Below the pieces are notes generated by a model. It was given only the letters and a program-made list of their open reading frames with translations. It was not told where the DNA came from and made no database searches. A program made the position numbers and the translations under genes. This document shows, one piece after another, positions 14,650-22,367 of a stretch of 38,167 bases of DNA. Numbering within the stretch: position 1 is the stretch's first letter; each line of letters opens with the position of its first letter. Origin of the DNA: an uncultured Collinsella sp. (GTDB lineage: Bacteria > Actinomycetota > Coriobacteriia > Coriobacteriales > Coriobacteriaceae); NCBI GenBank assembly GCA_900551365.1, contig URVZ01000009.1:1-38167 (forward strand), read 5' to 3'.

Positions 14650-16011
14650 TTACAGACCGGCGATGTGATCGGCAGGCGTCGCGACAACCTGTCCGGCGCT
14701 CTTGGTGGGACGCTTCTTTTTGGTTTCGGCCGTACCCAGCAGCCTCGCCTCAAGACCGCTCACCAAGCGCGCAAGCGGCAGGGTGATGACCAGATAGAAC
14801 AGGGCGGCAACCACGTACGGTGTAATGGAGCCCGTCGTGGCCACGATGGTACGGGCGTTCATGACGATCTCGACCACGCCCACGGCCGCAAGCAGCGACG
14901 TATCCTTGTAAAGCAAGATAAACTCGCTGGTCAGCGTAGGCAAAACATTGCGGAACGTCTGCGGAATCATAACGTAGAGCAGCGTCTGGAAGGCATTCAT
15001 GCCCAGAGAGCGAGCAGCTTCGTTTTGGCCCTTGGGGATCGACTGAATACCGGCGCGGAAGATCTCGCACAGGTAGGCGGACGAGTTCATGGCCATGACG
15101 ATGACGCCCAACACATAGTCGTCCACCTTGACGCCGGCAAGCGGCAGGCCAAAGAACGCGATGTAGATCTGCAGGAACGCCGGCGTACCACGGATGATAT
15201 TCACATAAATGCCGGCAAGGCAACGCAGGATGCGCGACTTGGAGATGCGCATGAGCGACAAGGCAAAGCCAAAGGGAATTGCCAGCGGAAACGCCACGAG
15301 CACGATCGAGAGCGACATGAGGAAGCCTTTGAAGACGATCGGCAGGCTCTGGACCAAAATGACCGGGTTCAGGAACAGGCGAAGGAACATGTTGGAATTC
15401 CATGCCTCGACCCACGGCTGCTCCTTAAGGTCGGCCAGGAAGTTATCGAACGCCGTCACGCCCTTAATCTCGACGGAAGGAATCTTGGAGATCTTCTTGG
15501 TCGAACCATCGGCCAAAGTGTATGCGCCGCTAAAGGCCTCATCGCCGCCCTCGACGGGGAAGGTCACGCCGTAGACCTCGACACGGAAAAAGCCGCCGGC
15601 AGGCGCCGTCTCGCCAAAGTCGATCTTGAGCGTCTGGCCGTCAGCCTTGCACGTGGGCTTCATGGGCGTACGATCCATGAGGTCCTCGCCCGAGAGCATC
15701 GTCAATCGCGTGTCATCGGTACCAAACGTCGTGCCGTCGACAAACGTCAGCGAAAGACCGCTCAGTTCCTCGTCGGCATCGGCCTGAACTTCCCAGGTGA
15801 TGCGCGTCTCGGTACCGCCGACCACAGCGCTACCCGAACCGGTATTGGGTCGGGCGGTAATCTTTGCGGTCTCAAGCGCCTGGGCGGTCGTGGGCGCATA
15901 TGCCCCCGCACACACCAGCGCGAGCGCCACGGCCATGACGCAGGCTAGCTTTTGGAGCAAGGCGGGCAGTGGAAAACGCTGCTCCGCGGCCCCTTTGTTC
16001 AGTCGAGACAA
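14650..16011 (-). CDS. amino acid ABC transporter permease with an extra N-terminal secreted domain
   Basis: This is a 453-residue protein. Residues about 1-45 form a signal-type hydrophobic segment ending in TTAQA. Residues about 46-200 form a polar, beta-rich region of unknown function. The last ~240 residues are a His/Glu/Gln/Arg/opine-family permease domain with several helices and the cytoplasmic EAARSLGMNAFQTLLYVMIPQ loop that contacts the ATPase. Ordinary permeases of this family are about 220 residues, so the front half is an addition. The start is TTG at 16011, since AGGAG lies 6-7 nt upstream; the longer frame to 16116 runs through a hairpin. The extra domain would sit outside the membrane, perhaps handling substrate or the binding protein. 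Confidence 0.9.
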   Translation of the reverse strand: MSRLNKGAAEQRFPLPALLQKLACVMAVALALVCAGAYAPTTAQALETAKITARPNTGSGSAVVGGTETRITWEVQADADEELSGLSLTFVDGTTFGTDDTRLTMLSGEDLMDRTPMKPTCKADGQTLKIDFGETAPAGGFFRVEVYGVTFPVEGGDEAFSGAYTLADGSTKKISKIPSVEIKGVTAFDNFLADLKEQPWVEAWNSNMFLRLFLNPVILVQSLPIVFKGFLMSLSIVLVAFPLAIPFGFALSLMRISKSRILRCLAGIYVNIIRGTPAFLQIYIAFFGLPLAGVKVDDYVLGVIVMAMNSSAYLCEIFRAGIQSIPKGQNEAARSLGMNAFQTLLYVMIPQTFRNVLPTLTSEFILLYKDTSLLAAVGVVEIVMNARTIVATTGSITPYVVAALFYLVITLPLARLVSGLEARLLGTAETKKKRPTKSAGQVVATPADHIAGL

Positions 16012-16078
16012 GGTGGCTCCTATCGTAGAAGTTGCCGGCAAAACGAGACGGAAATGCTCTCCGTCAAGAGAAGCGCAA

Positions 16079-16108
16079 AGGCCCTCTCCGCCAAAACGGA
16101 AAGGGCCT
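16079..16108 (-). terminator. intra-operon hairpin between binding protein and permease
   Basis: AGGCCCTTTCCG pairs with CGGAGAGGGCCT (12-bp stem with one mismatch) right after the binding-protein gene, but only a weak T run follows. It is probably a partial terminator or an RNA stabiliser that makes the binding protein more abundant than the permease. Confidence 0.6.
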
Positions 16109-16129
16109 GCGCACAATCAAGTAGCTATT

Positions 16130-16990
16130 TTACTTGATGTTGTACTTAGCCATGAGGGCGTCGACGGTACCGTCGTCGGTCAGGTCCTTGATGGCCTGGT
16201 TGATGTCGTCCTTGAGCTTGGTGTTGCCCTGGTTGATGGCGATGGCGTACTCCTCGCCGGTGCTGATCTGCTTAATGCTCTGGCAGGTGTTGAACTGCTC
16301 GGCGGTCAGCTGGCTGGCAACGGAGCGGTTGGTGACTACGGCGTCGCCCTTATCGGACTGCAGGGCGCTGAAGCACTCGGTGGCATCCTTGTAGGGGACG
16401 ATCTTGGCCTTGGGGAAGTTCTCCTGGGCAAAGGCCTCGGCGGTCGAGCCAGACTGGACGATGATGGTAGCGTCGGCATTGTTGAGCTTCTCGCTGTAGT
16501 TATCGGCCGTGATGTCGGTATTATCGACCTTGGTCACGATAGCTTGATCGTCCATGTAGTAGGAATCGGAGAAAGTGACTTCCTTCTCACGCTCGGGCGT
16601 GTCGGTGATAGCCGCGATGGAGACGTCGTACTTAGCGCCCGAAGCGACACCGGGTACGAGTGTGTCGAAGTCATTGTTGACGTACTCGACATCCAGGCCC
16701 AGCTTGTCGCCGATAGCCTTGATGAGCTCAAGGTCAAAGCCCTGATAATCGCCGTTGTCATCCTTGTACTCAAACGGCGCGTACTCGGCAGAGGTGCCGA
16801 CGGTCAGCGTACCGTCCTTGACGAGCGCGTACTCCTTGGAGCCGTCGACCTTCTCGACCTTAGCGTCGTCAGAGCTGCTGGAACCGGCATCAGAACCAGA
16901 GGTGGCGTTGGACGAGCCGCAGCCCGTCAGTGCGAGGGCGAGCGCCATGGCGCCCGTGGCGGCAAATGCGCCAAGCTTCTTCAGCTTCAT
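16130..16990 (-). CDS. amino acid ABC transporter substrate-binding lipoprotein
   Basis: This is a 286-residue family 3 solute-binding protein. It has a lipoprotein signal peptide with lipobox LALTGC (lipidated Cys24), then a Ser/Asp-rich linker (about residues 26-50) and the SBP_bac_3 domain, which opens with TLTVGTSAEYAPFEYKDDNG. FDLELIKAIGDKLGL and the DGTVDALMAKYN end are typical of glutamine/cystine/polar amino acid binders. The start is ATG 16990 with GGAAGGAG upstream. The gene leads the transporter operon, has its own promoter at 17048-17076, and is followed by an intra-operon hairpin. Confidence 0.94.
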   Translation of the reverse strand: MKLKKLGAFAATGAMALALALTGCGSSNATSGSDAGSSSSDDAKVEKVDGSKEYALVKDGTLTVGTSAEYAPFEYKDDNGDYQGFDLELIKAIGDKLGLDVEYVNNDFDTLVPGVASGAKYDVSIAAITDTPEREKEVTFSDSYYMDDQAIVTKVDNTDITADNYSEKLNNADATIIVQSGSTAEAFAQENFPKAKIVPYKDATECFSALQSDKGDAVVTNRSVASQLTAEQFNTCQSIKQISTGEEYAIAINQGNTKLKDDINQAIKDLTDDGTVDALMAKYNIK

Positions 16991-17047
16991 AATCAGTCTC
17001 CTTCCGGTGACCCCGTTTGATTCAGAGGTCTGCAAAAACTGATGGCT

Positions 17048-17076
17048 ATTATGCACCCGCTTGGGAGAATCTGCAA
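17048..17076 (-). promoter_or_regulatory. promoter of the amino acid transporter operon
   Basis: On the minus strand TTGCAG (17071-17076) and CATAAT (17048-17053) are separated by exactly 17 bp, about 60 bp upstream of the binding-protein start. Confidence 0.75.
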
Positions 17077-17137
17077 TTAGAAAACTGATTGAAACAAACC
17101 CATAACGTGAATGGAACACTCCACTTTGTGACAGTCA

Positions 17138-18004
17138 TTACTGCTGTAACGACCTTAACAGTTTGATTTCAGCCGCATAACCTGCAAGTTCGTTCGGTGT
17201 CTCCAAAATGAATGGCAATGCGCGCAAGCGGCTATTCGATACAATATTCTGCATAACCTGCATACCGCCGCCAAACTCTTCACTACCCAGATAGCCCTTA
17301 CCGATGCATTCGTGGCGGTCCTTATGGGCGCCGCAGGGGTTCTTCGAATCGTTGATGTGTACGGCATGCAAGCGGTCGATACCCACCACGCGGTCGAACT
17401 CGTCGAGTACGCCGTCCAGATCATGGATGATGTCGTAGCCGGCATCGCTCACATGGCAGGTGTCCAGACACACGCCCAGCTTGTCCGATAGCTCTGGACG
17501 CCTGGCGGCAGCACCGTCGATAATGCGCGCCAGCTCTTCAAAGCTGCGGCCCACCTCGGTACCCTTTCCCGCCATGGTCTCGAGCAGCACCGTCGTCTGC
17601 TGCCCCTCAAACATCACCTGGCACAGGGTGTCGACGATCATCTGAATACCGGCGTCGGGGCCCTGCCCCACATGCGCACCGGGATGGAAATTGTAGTAGT
17701 TGCCGGGCAGCGCCTCCATGCGCCGCAGGTCCTCTGCCATGGCCTCCAGGGCAAACTCGCGCGCCCGCTCTTTGGCCGAGCAGGGGTTATAGGTATACGG
17801 GGCATGAGCCACGAGCGGGCCAAAGTCGTTTTGCTCCATAAGCTCGCGCAGGGCCGCCACGTCATACATGTCAAGATCTTTCGCCTTGCCGCCGCGCGGG
17901 TTGCGCGTAAAGAATGCAAAGGTATTGGCGCCAATGGATAGCGCCGTCTCCCCCATCGCCCGATAGCCCTTCGTCGTCGAAAGATGGCACCCAATCGTCA
18001 GCAT
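17138..18004 (-). CDS. nfo: endonuclease IV (AP endonuclease)
   Basis: This is a 288-residue TIM-barrel AP endonuclease of base-excision repair that incises DNA at abasic sites. Metal-site motifs are in order: GCHLSTTKG near the start, the N-terminal FFTRNPRGG, YYNFHPGAHVGQG, VLLETMAGKGTEVG, LGVCLDTCHVSDAGYD and AVHINDSKNPCGAHKDRHECIGKG. All the expected His/Glu/Asp zinc ligands are in place. Length matches the family. A palindromic repeat lies about 10 bp upstream of the start codon, so the promoter must lie within or beyond the repeat. Confidence 0.96.
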   Translation of the reverse strand: MLTIGCHLSTTKGYRAMGETALSIGANTFAFFTRNPRGGKAKDLDMYDVAALRELMEQNDFGPLVAHAPYTYNPCSAKERAREFALEAMAEDLRRMEALPGNYYNFHPGAHVGQGPDAGIQMIVDTLCQVMFEGQQTTVLLETMAGKGTEVGRSFEELARIIDGAAARRPELSDKLGVCLDTCHVSDAGYDIIHDLDGVLDEFDRVVGIDRLHAVHINDSKNPCGAHKDRHECIGKGYLGSEEFGGGMQVMQNIVSNSRLRALPFILETPNELAGYAAEIKLLRSLQQ

Positions 18005-18012
18005 CTCCAGCT

Positions 18013-18100
18013 CCCCCTCATCAGTTGCGGTGAAATAGTTCCTGTCGATGCCCTATTCTGCCGCAAACAGGAACTATTCCACCGCAACTTATAAAAGGGG
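18013..18100. repeat. palindromic repeat copy 1
   Basis: An 88-bp element has 21-bp arms: GTTGCGGTGAAATAGTTCCTG and a complement matching at 20 of 21, with a 23-nt loop. The outer ends CCCC and AAAAGGGG also match. A nearly identical copy at 19202-19287 differs at only a few positions. The two bracket the oxidoreductase gene at 18177-19196. No T tract follows, so it is not a simple terminator. The remaining bases 18101-18176 hold nothing I can identify. Confidence 0.85.
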
Positions 18101-18176
18101 CATCAGAGATGCGGGCCACCAAGCACTACGGCTACGGGCGCCAGCGTCATAATCCCCTACGCGTCAGCGCCAAGTT

Positions 18177-19196
18177 CTAGAAGGCTAGACGGATTGCATC
18201 GATAATGCGCGCGCAGCGCTGTGTGGCGGCAAGGGGCATGACGGGACTCTCGAGCTTCCCCGCCCGGATGAGCTGGGTCGCATGCTGGATTTCGCCGTAG
18301 AAATCATCGACCTCAAACGGGGCATTTATTTCGAGCATTCGCCCGTCGGAGTACTTCACATGGGCGAGCTCGGGGCGATGGAGGCGCTCGATCTCCAACG
18401 AGCCCCGCTCGCAGGCAATCGTTAAGCGGCTTTCATACGCTGCCTTGCCGTCGCACACCATATGAATGGGTATACCGCCGACACTCATATGAATCTCATC
18501 GGCCCAATCCACGCGGCCGCCCGATACGTCACGCCAGCGAACTTCACGAGACGAAACATCGCACGCACCCGCAAGCAGTTCCTCAAACCACCCGACCGCA
18601 TAGCAGCCCATGTCATATAGACAGCCACCCTGCAACGGATCGAGCAGATAACTCGAGGGGGGCTCACCATAATCGAGTTTTTGCACGCTTTCGATCGAGA
18701 CGATACGGCCGAGCTCACCCGACGCAAGCAAGTCCTTCACGCGAGTGCGCATCGGGCAAAACCGGTTCTTCATCGCCTCCATAAACAGCACGCCGCACTC
18801 ACGGGAAACGGAGGCGATCGCATGGGCCTCTTCTTCATTCAAAACGGCCGGCTTTTCGCACAGCACGGCCTTTCCCGCGCGCAGTGCCCGACAGACCCAA
18901 TGCGCATGCATGCCATGTGGAAGAGCCAAGTAGATTGCGTCGACATCGGGGTCGGCAATCAGCGCATCATAAGCCGCATCGCCGCTATCGTCAGCCGTGG
19001 CATAACTGTGCGCGGCATCAATCGAAAACGCCCTGCAAAACTCCTCAACATGCGAAGGAGTGCGGCCGGCGGCAGCCACAAGCCGTGCCCCGTCCACCTC
19101 CTTGAGCGACGATGCAAATCGATGCGAAATGTGTCCAGCGCCCAAAACGCCCCAACAAACCTCACGCAAATCATCATATGAATCCCGATGACCCAC
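18177..19196 (-). CDS. Gfo/Idh/MocA-family oxidoreductase
   Basis: This is a 339-residue NAD(P)-dependent dehydrogenase. The Rossmann motif GVLGAGHISHRF is near residues 16-27, YLALPHGMHAHW and CEKPAVLN mark the active-site side of the first domain, and the C-terminal domain carries the GGCLYDMGCYAVGWF segment conserved in dimeric dihydrodiol dehydrogenase/sugar oxidoreductase members. The substrate is unknown, probably a sugar or cyclitol. The start is GTG at 19196, with AAGGGGG just upstream. That ribosome site is formed by the edge of the palindromic repeat at 19202-19287. The longer frame to 19274 is translation through the repeat. Repeat copies bracket the gene, which may have arrived with them. 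Confidence 0.88.
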   Translation of the reverse strand: MGHRDSYDDLREVCWGVLGAGHISHRFASSLKEVDGARLVAAAGRTPSHVEEFCRAFSIDAAHSYATADDSGDAAYDALIADPDVDAIYLALPHGMHAHWVCRALRAGKAVLCEKPAVLNEEEAHAIASVSRECGVLFMEAMKNRFCPMRTRVKDLLASGELGRIVSIESVQKLDYGEPPSSYLLDPLQGGCLYDMGCYAVGWFEELLAGACDVSSREVRWRDVSGGRVDWADEIHMSVGGIPIHMVCDGKAAYESRLTIACERGSLEIERLHRPELAHVKYSDGRMLEINAPFEVDDFYGEIQHATQLIRAGKLESPVMPLAATQRCARIIDAIRLAF

Positions 19197-19201
19197 GACA
19201 G

Positions 19202-19287
19202 CCCCCTTCAGTTGCGGTGAAATAGTTCCTGTCGATGCCTTATTCTGCCGCAAGCAGGAACTATTCCACCGCAAGTTATAAAAGGGT
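19202..19287. repeat. palindromic repeat copy 2
   Basis: This is almost identical to 18013-18100, with the same arms and loop and one base lost from the outer stem. Its left edge supplies the ribosome site of the oxidoreductase at 18177-19196, and its right end reaches the 3' end of the aldo/keto reductase gene at 19287. Confidence 0.85.
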
Positions 19288-20477
19288 CACGAGGAGCGCG
19301 TTTTGCCGAAGGCCTTAAGCACCGCCGTCACGGGGCCAGGCTGAAAACGGCGGCGTACGTCGTCCAAGCGCCCGGGGATATCGATGTGCTGCGGGCAATG
19401 CCGCGCGCATTTGCCGCACTTGACGCAATTGCTCACCAGCTTGGGCTCGTTTGTCCGCACCGCGCTCGCCGCAAAGTATTGAGACAGCCCCGTAAACCAG
19501 CTGTGCGCATAGCTTGCGTTGTAGGCAGCAAAACACCCTGGGATATTGATGCCTTTAGGACACGGCATGCAATAGCCGCATCCCGTGCAGGGCACGCGAT
19601 TCGATTTTTCAAACTCCCTCAGCACGCGTGCGATGGCATCGAGTTGAGCAGCCGTCATCGAATCCGGCAGGGCCCGATCGGCCAACGCCGCGTTCTCATC
19701 CACTTGCGCGGTATCGGTCATACCCGAAAGCAGCATCGTCACCTGAGGATGGTTCCACACCCACGAAAACCCCCAGGCGGCCGGAGTGCGCAAATGCGGG
19801 TCACGGGCGCCATCGAGCACAGCGCGTGCCCGCGGCGGAAGTTTGCCCGCTAGACGACCGCCCAGCAGTGGCTCCATCACAAACACCGCAAGACCGCGCT
19901 CCGCAGCCGCCATGAGTCCTGCCGTCCCCGCTTGGTAACGCTCGCCGGCATAGTTGTACTGGATCTGGCAAAAATCCCAGTCATATGCGTCAAGCACCGT
20001 CAGGAAATCCGCCGCGCTGCCGTGATACGAAAAACCAATCTGGCGAATGCACCCCGCCGCCTTTTGACGCGCGATCCAGTCCTCGATGCCCAACGCCACC
20101 ACACGTTCCCACTGGGCGGGCGAGGTAATGTTGTGCATGAGGTAATAGTCGATATGGTCGGTCCGCAGGCGGCACAGTTGCTCGTCGAAGAACCGGTCGA
20201 AATCCTCCGCGCATTTGCACGAAGCATGCGGCAGCTTGGTCGCGAGCAAAACCTGGTCGCGTAGGCCTAGGCGCTCAAGCGAAGCGCCCACGCAAGCCTC
20301 GTTGCCGGGATAGAGATAGGCCGTGTCCAGGTAGTTAATCCCCTGCTCCACCGCACGGGAGATGATGGCGTCGGCTGTCTTCGCATCCGGGCGTCCCGGC
20401 GCACCGGGAAACCTCATGCAGCCCAGCCCCAACGCCGAGATACGGTTACCGCTTTTGGGGTCAACGCGATATTGCAC
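19287..20477 (-). CDS. aldo/keto reductase with C-terminal 4Fe-4S ferredoxin domain
   Basis: This is a 396-residue fusion. The N-terminal ~280 residues form an aldo/keto reductase barrel with the catalytic set Asp51, Tyr56, Lys81 and His115 (DTAYLYPG, ATKLPH, YLMHN). The C-terminal part has two cysteine clusters, CTGCGYCMPCPKG and CVKCGKCARHCP, as in ferredoxins that bind two 4Fe-4S clusters. Such fused reductases are frequent in anaerobes and may take electrons from ferredoxin rather than only NADPH. The GTG start is preceded by GGAGGAGGGG. The substrate is unknown. The stop lies against palindromic repeat copy 2. Confidence 0.93.
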   Translation of the reverse strand: MQYRVDPKSGNRISALGLGCMRFPGAPGRPDAKTADAIISRAVEQGINYLDTAYLYPGNEACVGASLERLGLRDQVLLATKLPHASCKCAEDFDRFFDEQLCRLRTDHIDYYLMHNITSPAQWERVVALGIEDWIARQKAAGCIRQIGFSYHGSAADFLTVLDAYDWDFCQIQYNYAGERYQAGTAGLMAAAERGLAVFVMEPLLGGRLAGKLPPRARAVLDGARDPHLRTPAAWGFSWVWNHPQVTMLLSGMTDTAQVDENAALADRALPDSMTAAQLDAIARVLREFEKSNRVPCTGCGYCMPCPKGINIPGCFAAYNASYAHSWFTGLSQYFAASAVRTNEPKLVSNCVKCGKCARHCPQHIDIPGRLDDVRRRFQPGPVTAVLKAFGKTRSS

Positions 20478-20639
20478 GGCCCCTCCTCCCCCATCGAAGC
20501 CCTGATAAGGCGAAACAAACCTGTCACGTCATCGAAGCACATCGGAATCGCAATCGAGAACGTATCGTAACGCAGCAGAAATCAGGCCGTCACGGCACCG
20601 CTTTAACATCAGCAAAAAGCCCGACGAAAGGAGACGAGC

Positions 20640-20834
20640 GTGACCACACGAGAGGATGCCTGCCCCTACCCCGGCGAGCAATACATCCTCTCGGTCGACC
20701 GTTACCAGACCGAGGTCATGGACCATCTGGACGAGCTTCCCGCCACAGGCGCCGTCATCTCCTGCACCTTCCCCAAGGTGCGCGATGGCGTTGGATATCC
20801 CACACGCGTTTTTGCCATCTGCCCCGCGGCATAA
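20640..20834 (+). CDS. small uncharacterised protein
   Basis: This is a 64-residue protein with no known domain that I recognise. It has GTG start with AAAGGAG well placed upstream, and codon use (strong G/C third positions) matches neighbouring genes, so it is probably real. It contains three cysteines, no membrane segment, and a predicted alpha/beta composition (YILSVDRYQTEVMDHL, AVISCTFPKVRDG). It stands alone, followed by a likely terminator. Confidence 0.6.
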   Translation: MTTREDACPYPGEQYILSVDRYQTEVMDHLDELPATGAVISCTFPKVRDGVGYPTRVFAICPAA

Positions 20835-20906
20835 GTTCTCATGCGTTTGTTCTTCTAAATTCCGCCTCCGGTGCACGCTACATGCTCCAGCGGCATACAA
20901 TCCACC

Positions 20907-20933
20907 GGGCGCTCCGCACGAGGGCGCCTTTTT
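20907..20933 (+). terminator. terminator after the small gene
   Basis: GGCGC at 20908-20912 pairs with GCGCC at 20924-20928 and is followed by TTTTT. It lies immediately before the ribosome site of the next gene, so it could also act as an attenuator for it. Confidence 0.6.
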
Positions 20934-20950
20934 GTGAGGAGATGATTCAC

Positions 20951-21865
20951 GTGCAGATCAACAAGGTTGCCTTTATCGGCAAGGGCGGCGTCGGGCTACT
21001 CTACGGCAGCATGATCGCCCAGGCACTCGGCGACGATGCCGTCGAATACGTTATGGATGACGCACGTTTTGAGCGTCACGCGGGCGATGCGCTCACCGTC
21101 AACGGCGAGCCCTGTGTGCTCAAGTCCGTCCGCGCCAGCGAGGTAACGCCCGCCGATCTGGCCATCCTTACAGTCAAGACGACTGGACTCGATGTGGCAC
21201 TCAAGACTATGGAGCGCGTCGTGGGGCCCGATACGCTCATCGCCTCGCTGTGCAACGGCATTACGAGCGAGCAAAAGATTGCCGAGCGCTTTGGCTGGAA
21301 GCGCACCGTCCTGGGTATCTGCCAGGGCATGGACGCCGTATTCCTCGACGGCGCGCTCACCTTTACCAATGCGGGCGAGATTCGCTTTGGCGCGGCAGCG
21401 GGCACCGAGCCTGCAACCGTTACCGCCATCGACGAGCTCTACACGCGCTGCGGCATCGCCCATACCGTCGAGAGCGACATTGCGCACCGCATGTGGGCCA
21501 AACTCATGCTCAACGATGGCATCAACCAGACGTGCATGGCCTACGGCGGGACCTACGGAAGCGCCACGGAGCCGGGCTCCGAGCAGCGTCGCTGTTTTGT
21601 TTCCGCCATGCGCGAAACGCTTGCGGTCGCCAACGCCGAGGGCATTGAGCTGACCGAGGCAGACCTGACGCAGATGGTGCATCTCATCGAGGGAATCGAC
21701 CCCGCCGGTATGCCCTCGATGGCTCAAGACCGCATCGCACAACGAAAAACCGAAGTCGAGGAGTTCGCGGGCACCATTTGCCGCCTGGCCGCCAAACACG
21801 ATATCCAAGTGCCGCAAAACGATTGGCTCTACCAGAGGATTCGCGAAATAGAAAGCAGCTGGTAG
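20951..21865 (+). CDS. ketopantoate reductase-like protein (PanE/ApbA family)
   Basis: This is a 304-residue NADP-dependent reductase of the ApbA/PanE family. It opens with the dinucleotide motif FIGKGGVGLLYG. TVKTTGLD and SLCNGITSEQKI match the conserved coenzyme and substrate blocks, and the C-terminal helical domain has RMWAKLMLNDGINQTCM, equivalent to the KLxxNxxxN signature. PanE reduces 2-dehydropantoate to pantoate in coenzyme A synthesis, but the family also holds other 2-oxoacid reductases, and no other pantothenate gene is adjacent. Two starts compete: ATG 20942 abuts the ribosome site AGGAG with no spacing, whereas GTG 20951 has 9 nt, so I prefer the latter. Confidence 0.87.
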   Translation: MQINKVAFIGKGGVGLLYGSMIAQALGDDAVEYVMDDARFERHAGDALTVNGEPCVLKSVRASEVTPADLAILTVKTTGLDVALKTMERVVGPDTLIASLCNGITSEQKIAERFGWKRTVLGICQGMDAVFLDGALTFTNAGEIRFGAAAGTEPATVTAIDELYTRCGIAHTVESDIAHRMWAKLMLNDGINQTCMAYGGTYGSATEPGSEQRRCFVSAMRETLAVANAEGIELTEADLTQMVHLIEGIDPAGMPSMAQDRIAQRKTEVEEFAGTICRLAAKHDIQVPQNDWLYQRIREIESSW

Positions 21866-21900
21866 TGCTCGGCATACTGCAGCCAACAGATCCAATGGCA

Positions 21901-21943
21901 AAGCCGCCGCAAGGAGCACTCCCCTCGCGGCGGCTTCCTTTTT
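21901..21943 (+). terminator. terminator after the ketopantoate reductase-like gene
   Basis: AAGCCGCCGC pairs with GCGGCGGCTT around a 16-nt loop, followed by CCTTTTT. Confidence 0.85.
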
Positions 21944-21974
21944 CATCTTTGGCCAAAAATCAGCTTCAGAACGG

Positions 21975-22181
21975 TTAGAGCTGCGACTCCGACGCCTGGT
22001 CCTCATCGTCGCGACAAAGGACTACGCCCGCACTTCCCAGCAGCGCGGCCGCGATCAACACGCCAACCACGATAGAGGCAGCCCCACAAGACCCCTGCAT
22101 ACCCGCGACGAGCGCGGCCGTAGGACCAAGGCAACCAAGCATCAACGCGACGGCGGCAACGGCAATATCTCGAGCATTCAC
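21975..22181 (-). CDS. small two-helix membrane protein
   Basis: This is a 68-residue hydrophobic protein with two predicted membrane helices (about 5-25 and 35-57) separated by GMQGSCG and ending in an acidic tail. It starts with GTG, and GGAGGA lies upstream at about 9-nt spacing. No family is recognised. It is convergent with the reductase gene. The 186 bp to the next gene hold no clear site. Confidence 0.55.
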   Translation of the reverse strand: MNARDIAVAAVALMLGCLGPTAALVAGMQGSCGAASIVVGVLIAAALLGSAGVVLCRDDEDQASESQL

Positions 22182-22367
22182 AAGACCACTTCCTCCAAGA
22201 GAAAGACCTTATTTCTCAAGAACCAGTGTGCCCCGCATCCATACGCCCAGCGTACCGCCACGGTAAGGGCTCTGTTAACTCAAACGCATACATAGAACGG
22301 ACGTCCTTACGTTGCCCTAAAGCTCGGTAAAGACGCCCGTCCGCCAAATATCCGTGATGCAGAAAAA

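Noticed and set aside
20529..20900. 123-residue minus-strand ORF opposite the small gene at 20640-20834
   Set aside because: The plus-strand frame has the ribosome site and better codon use; this is its shadow.
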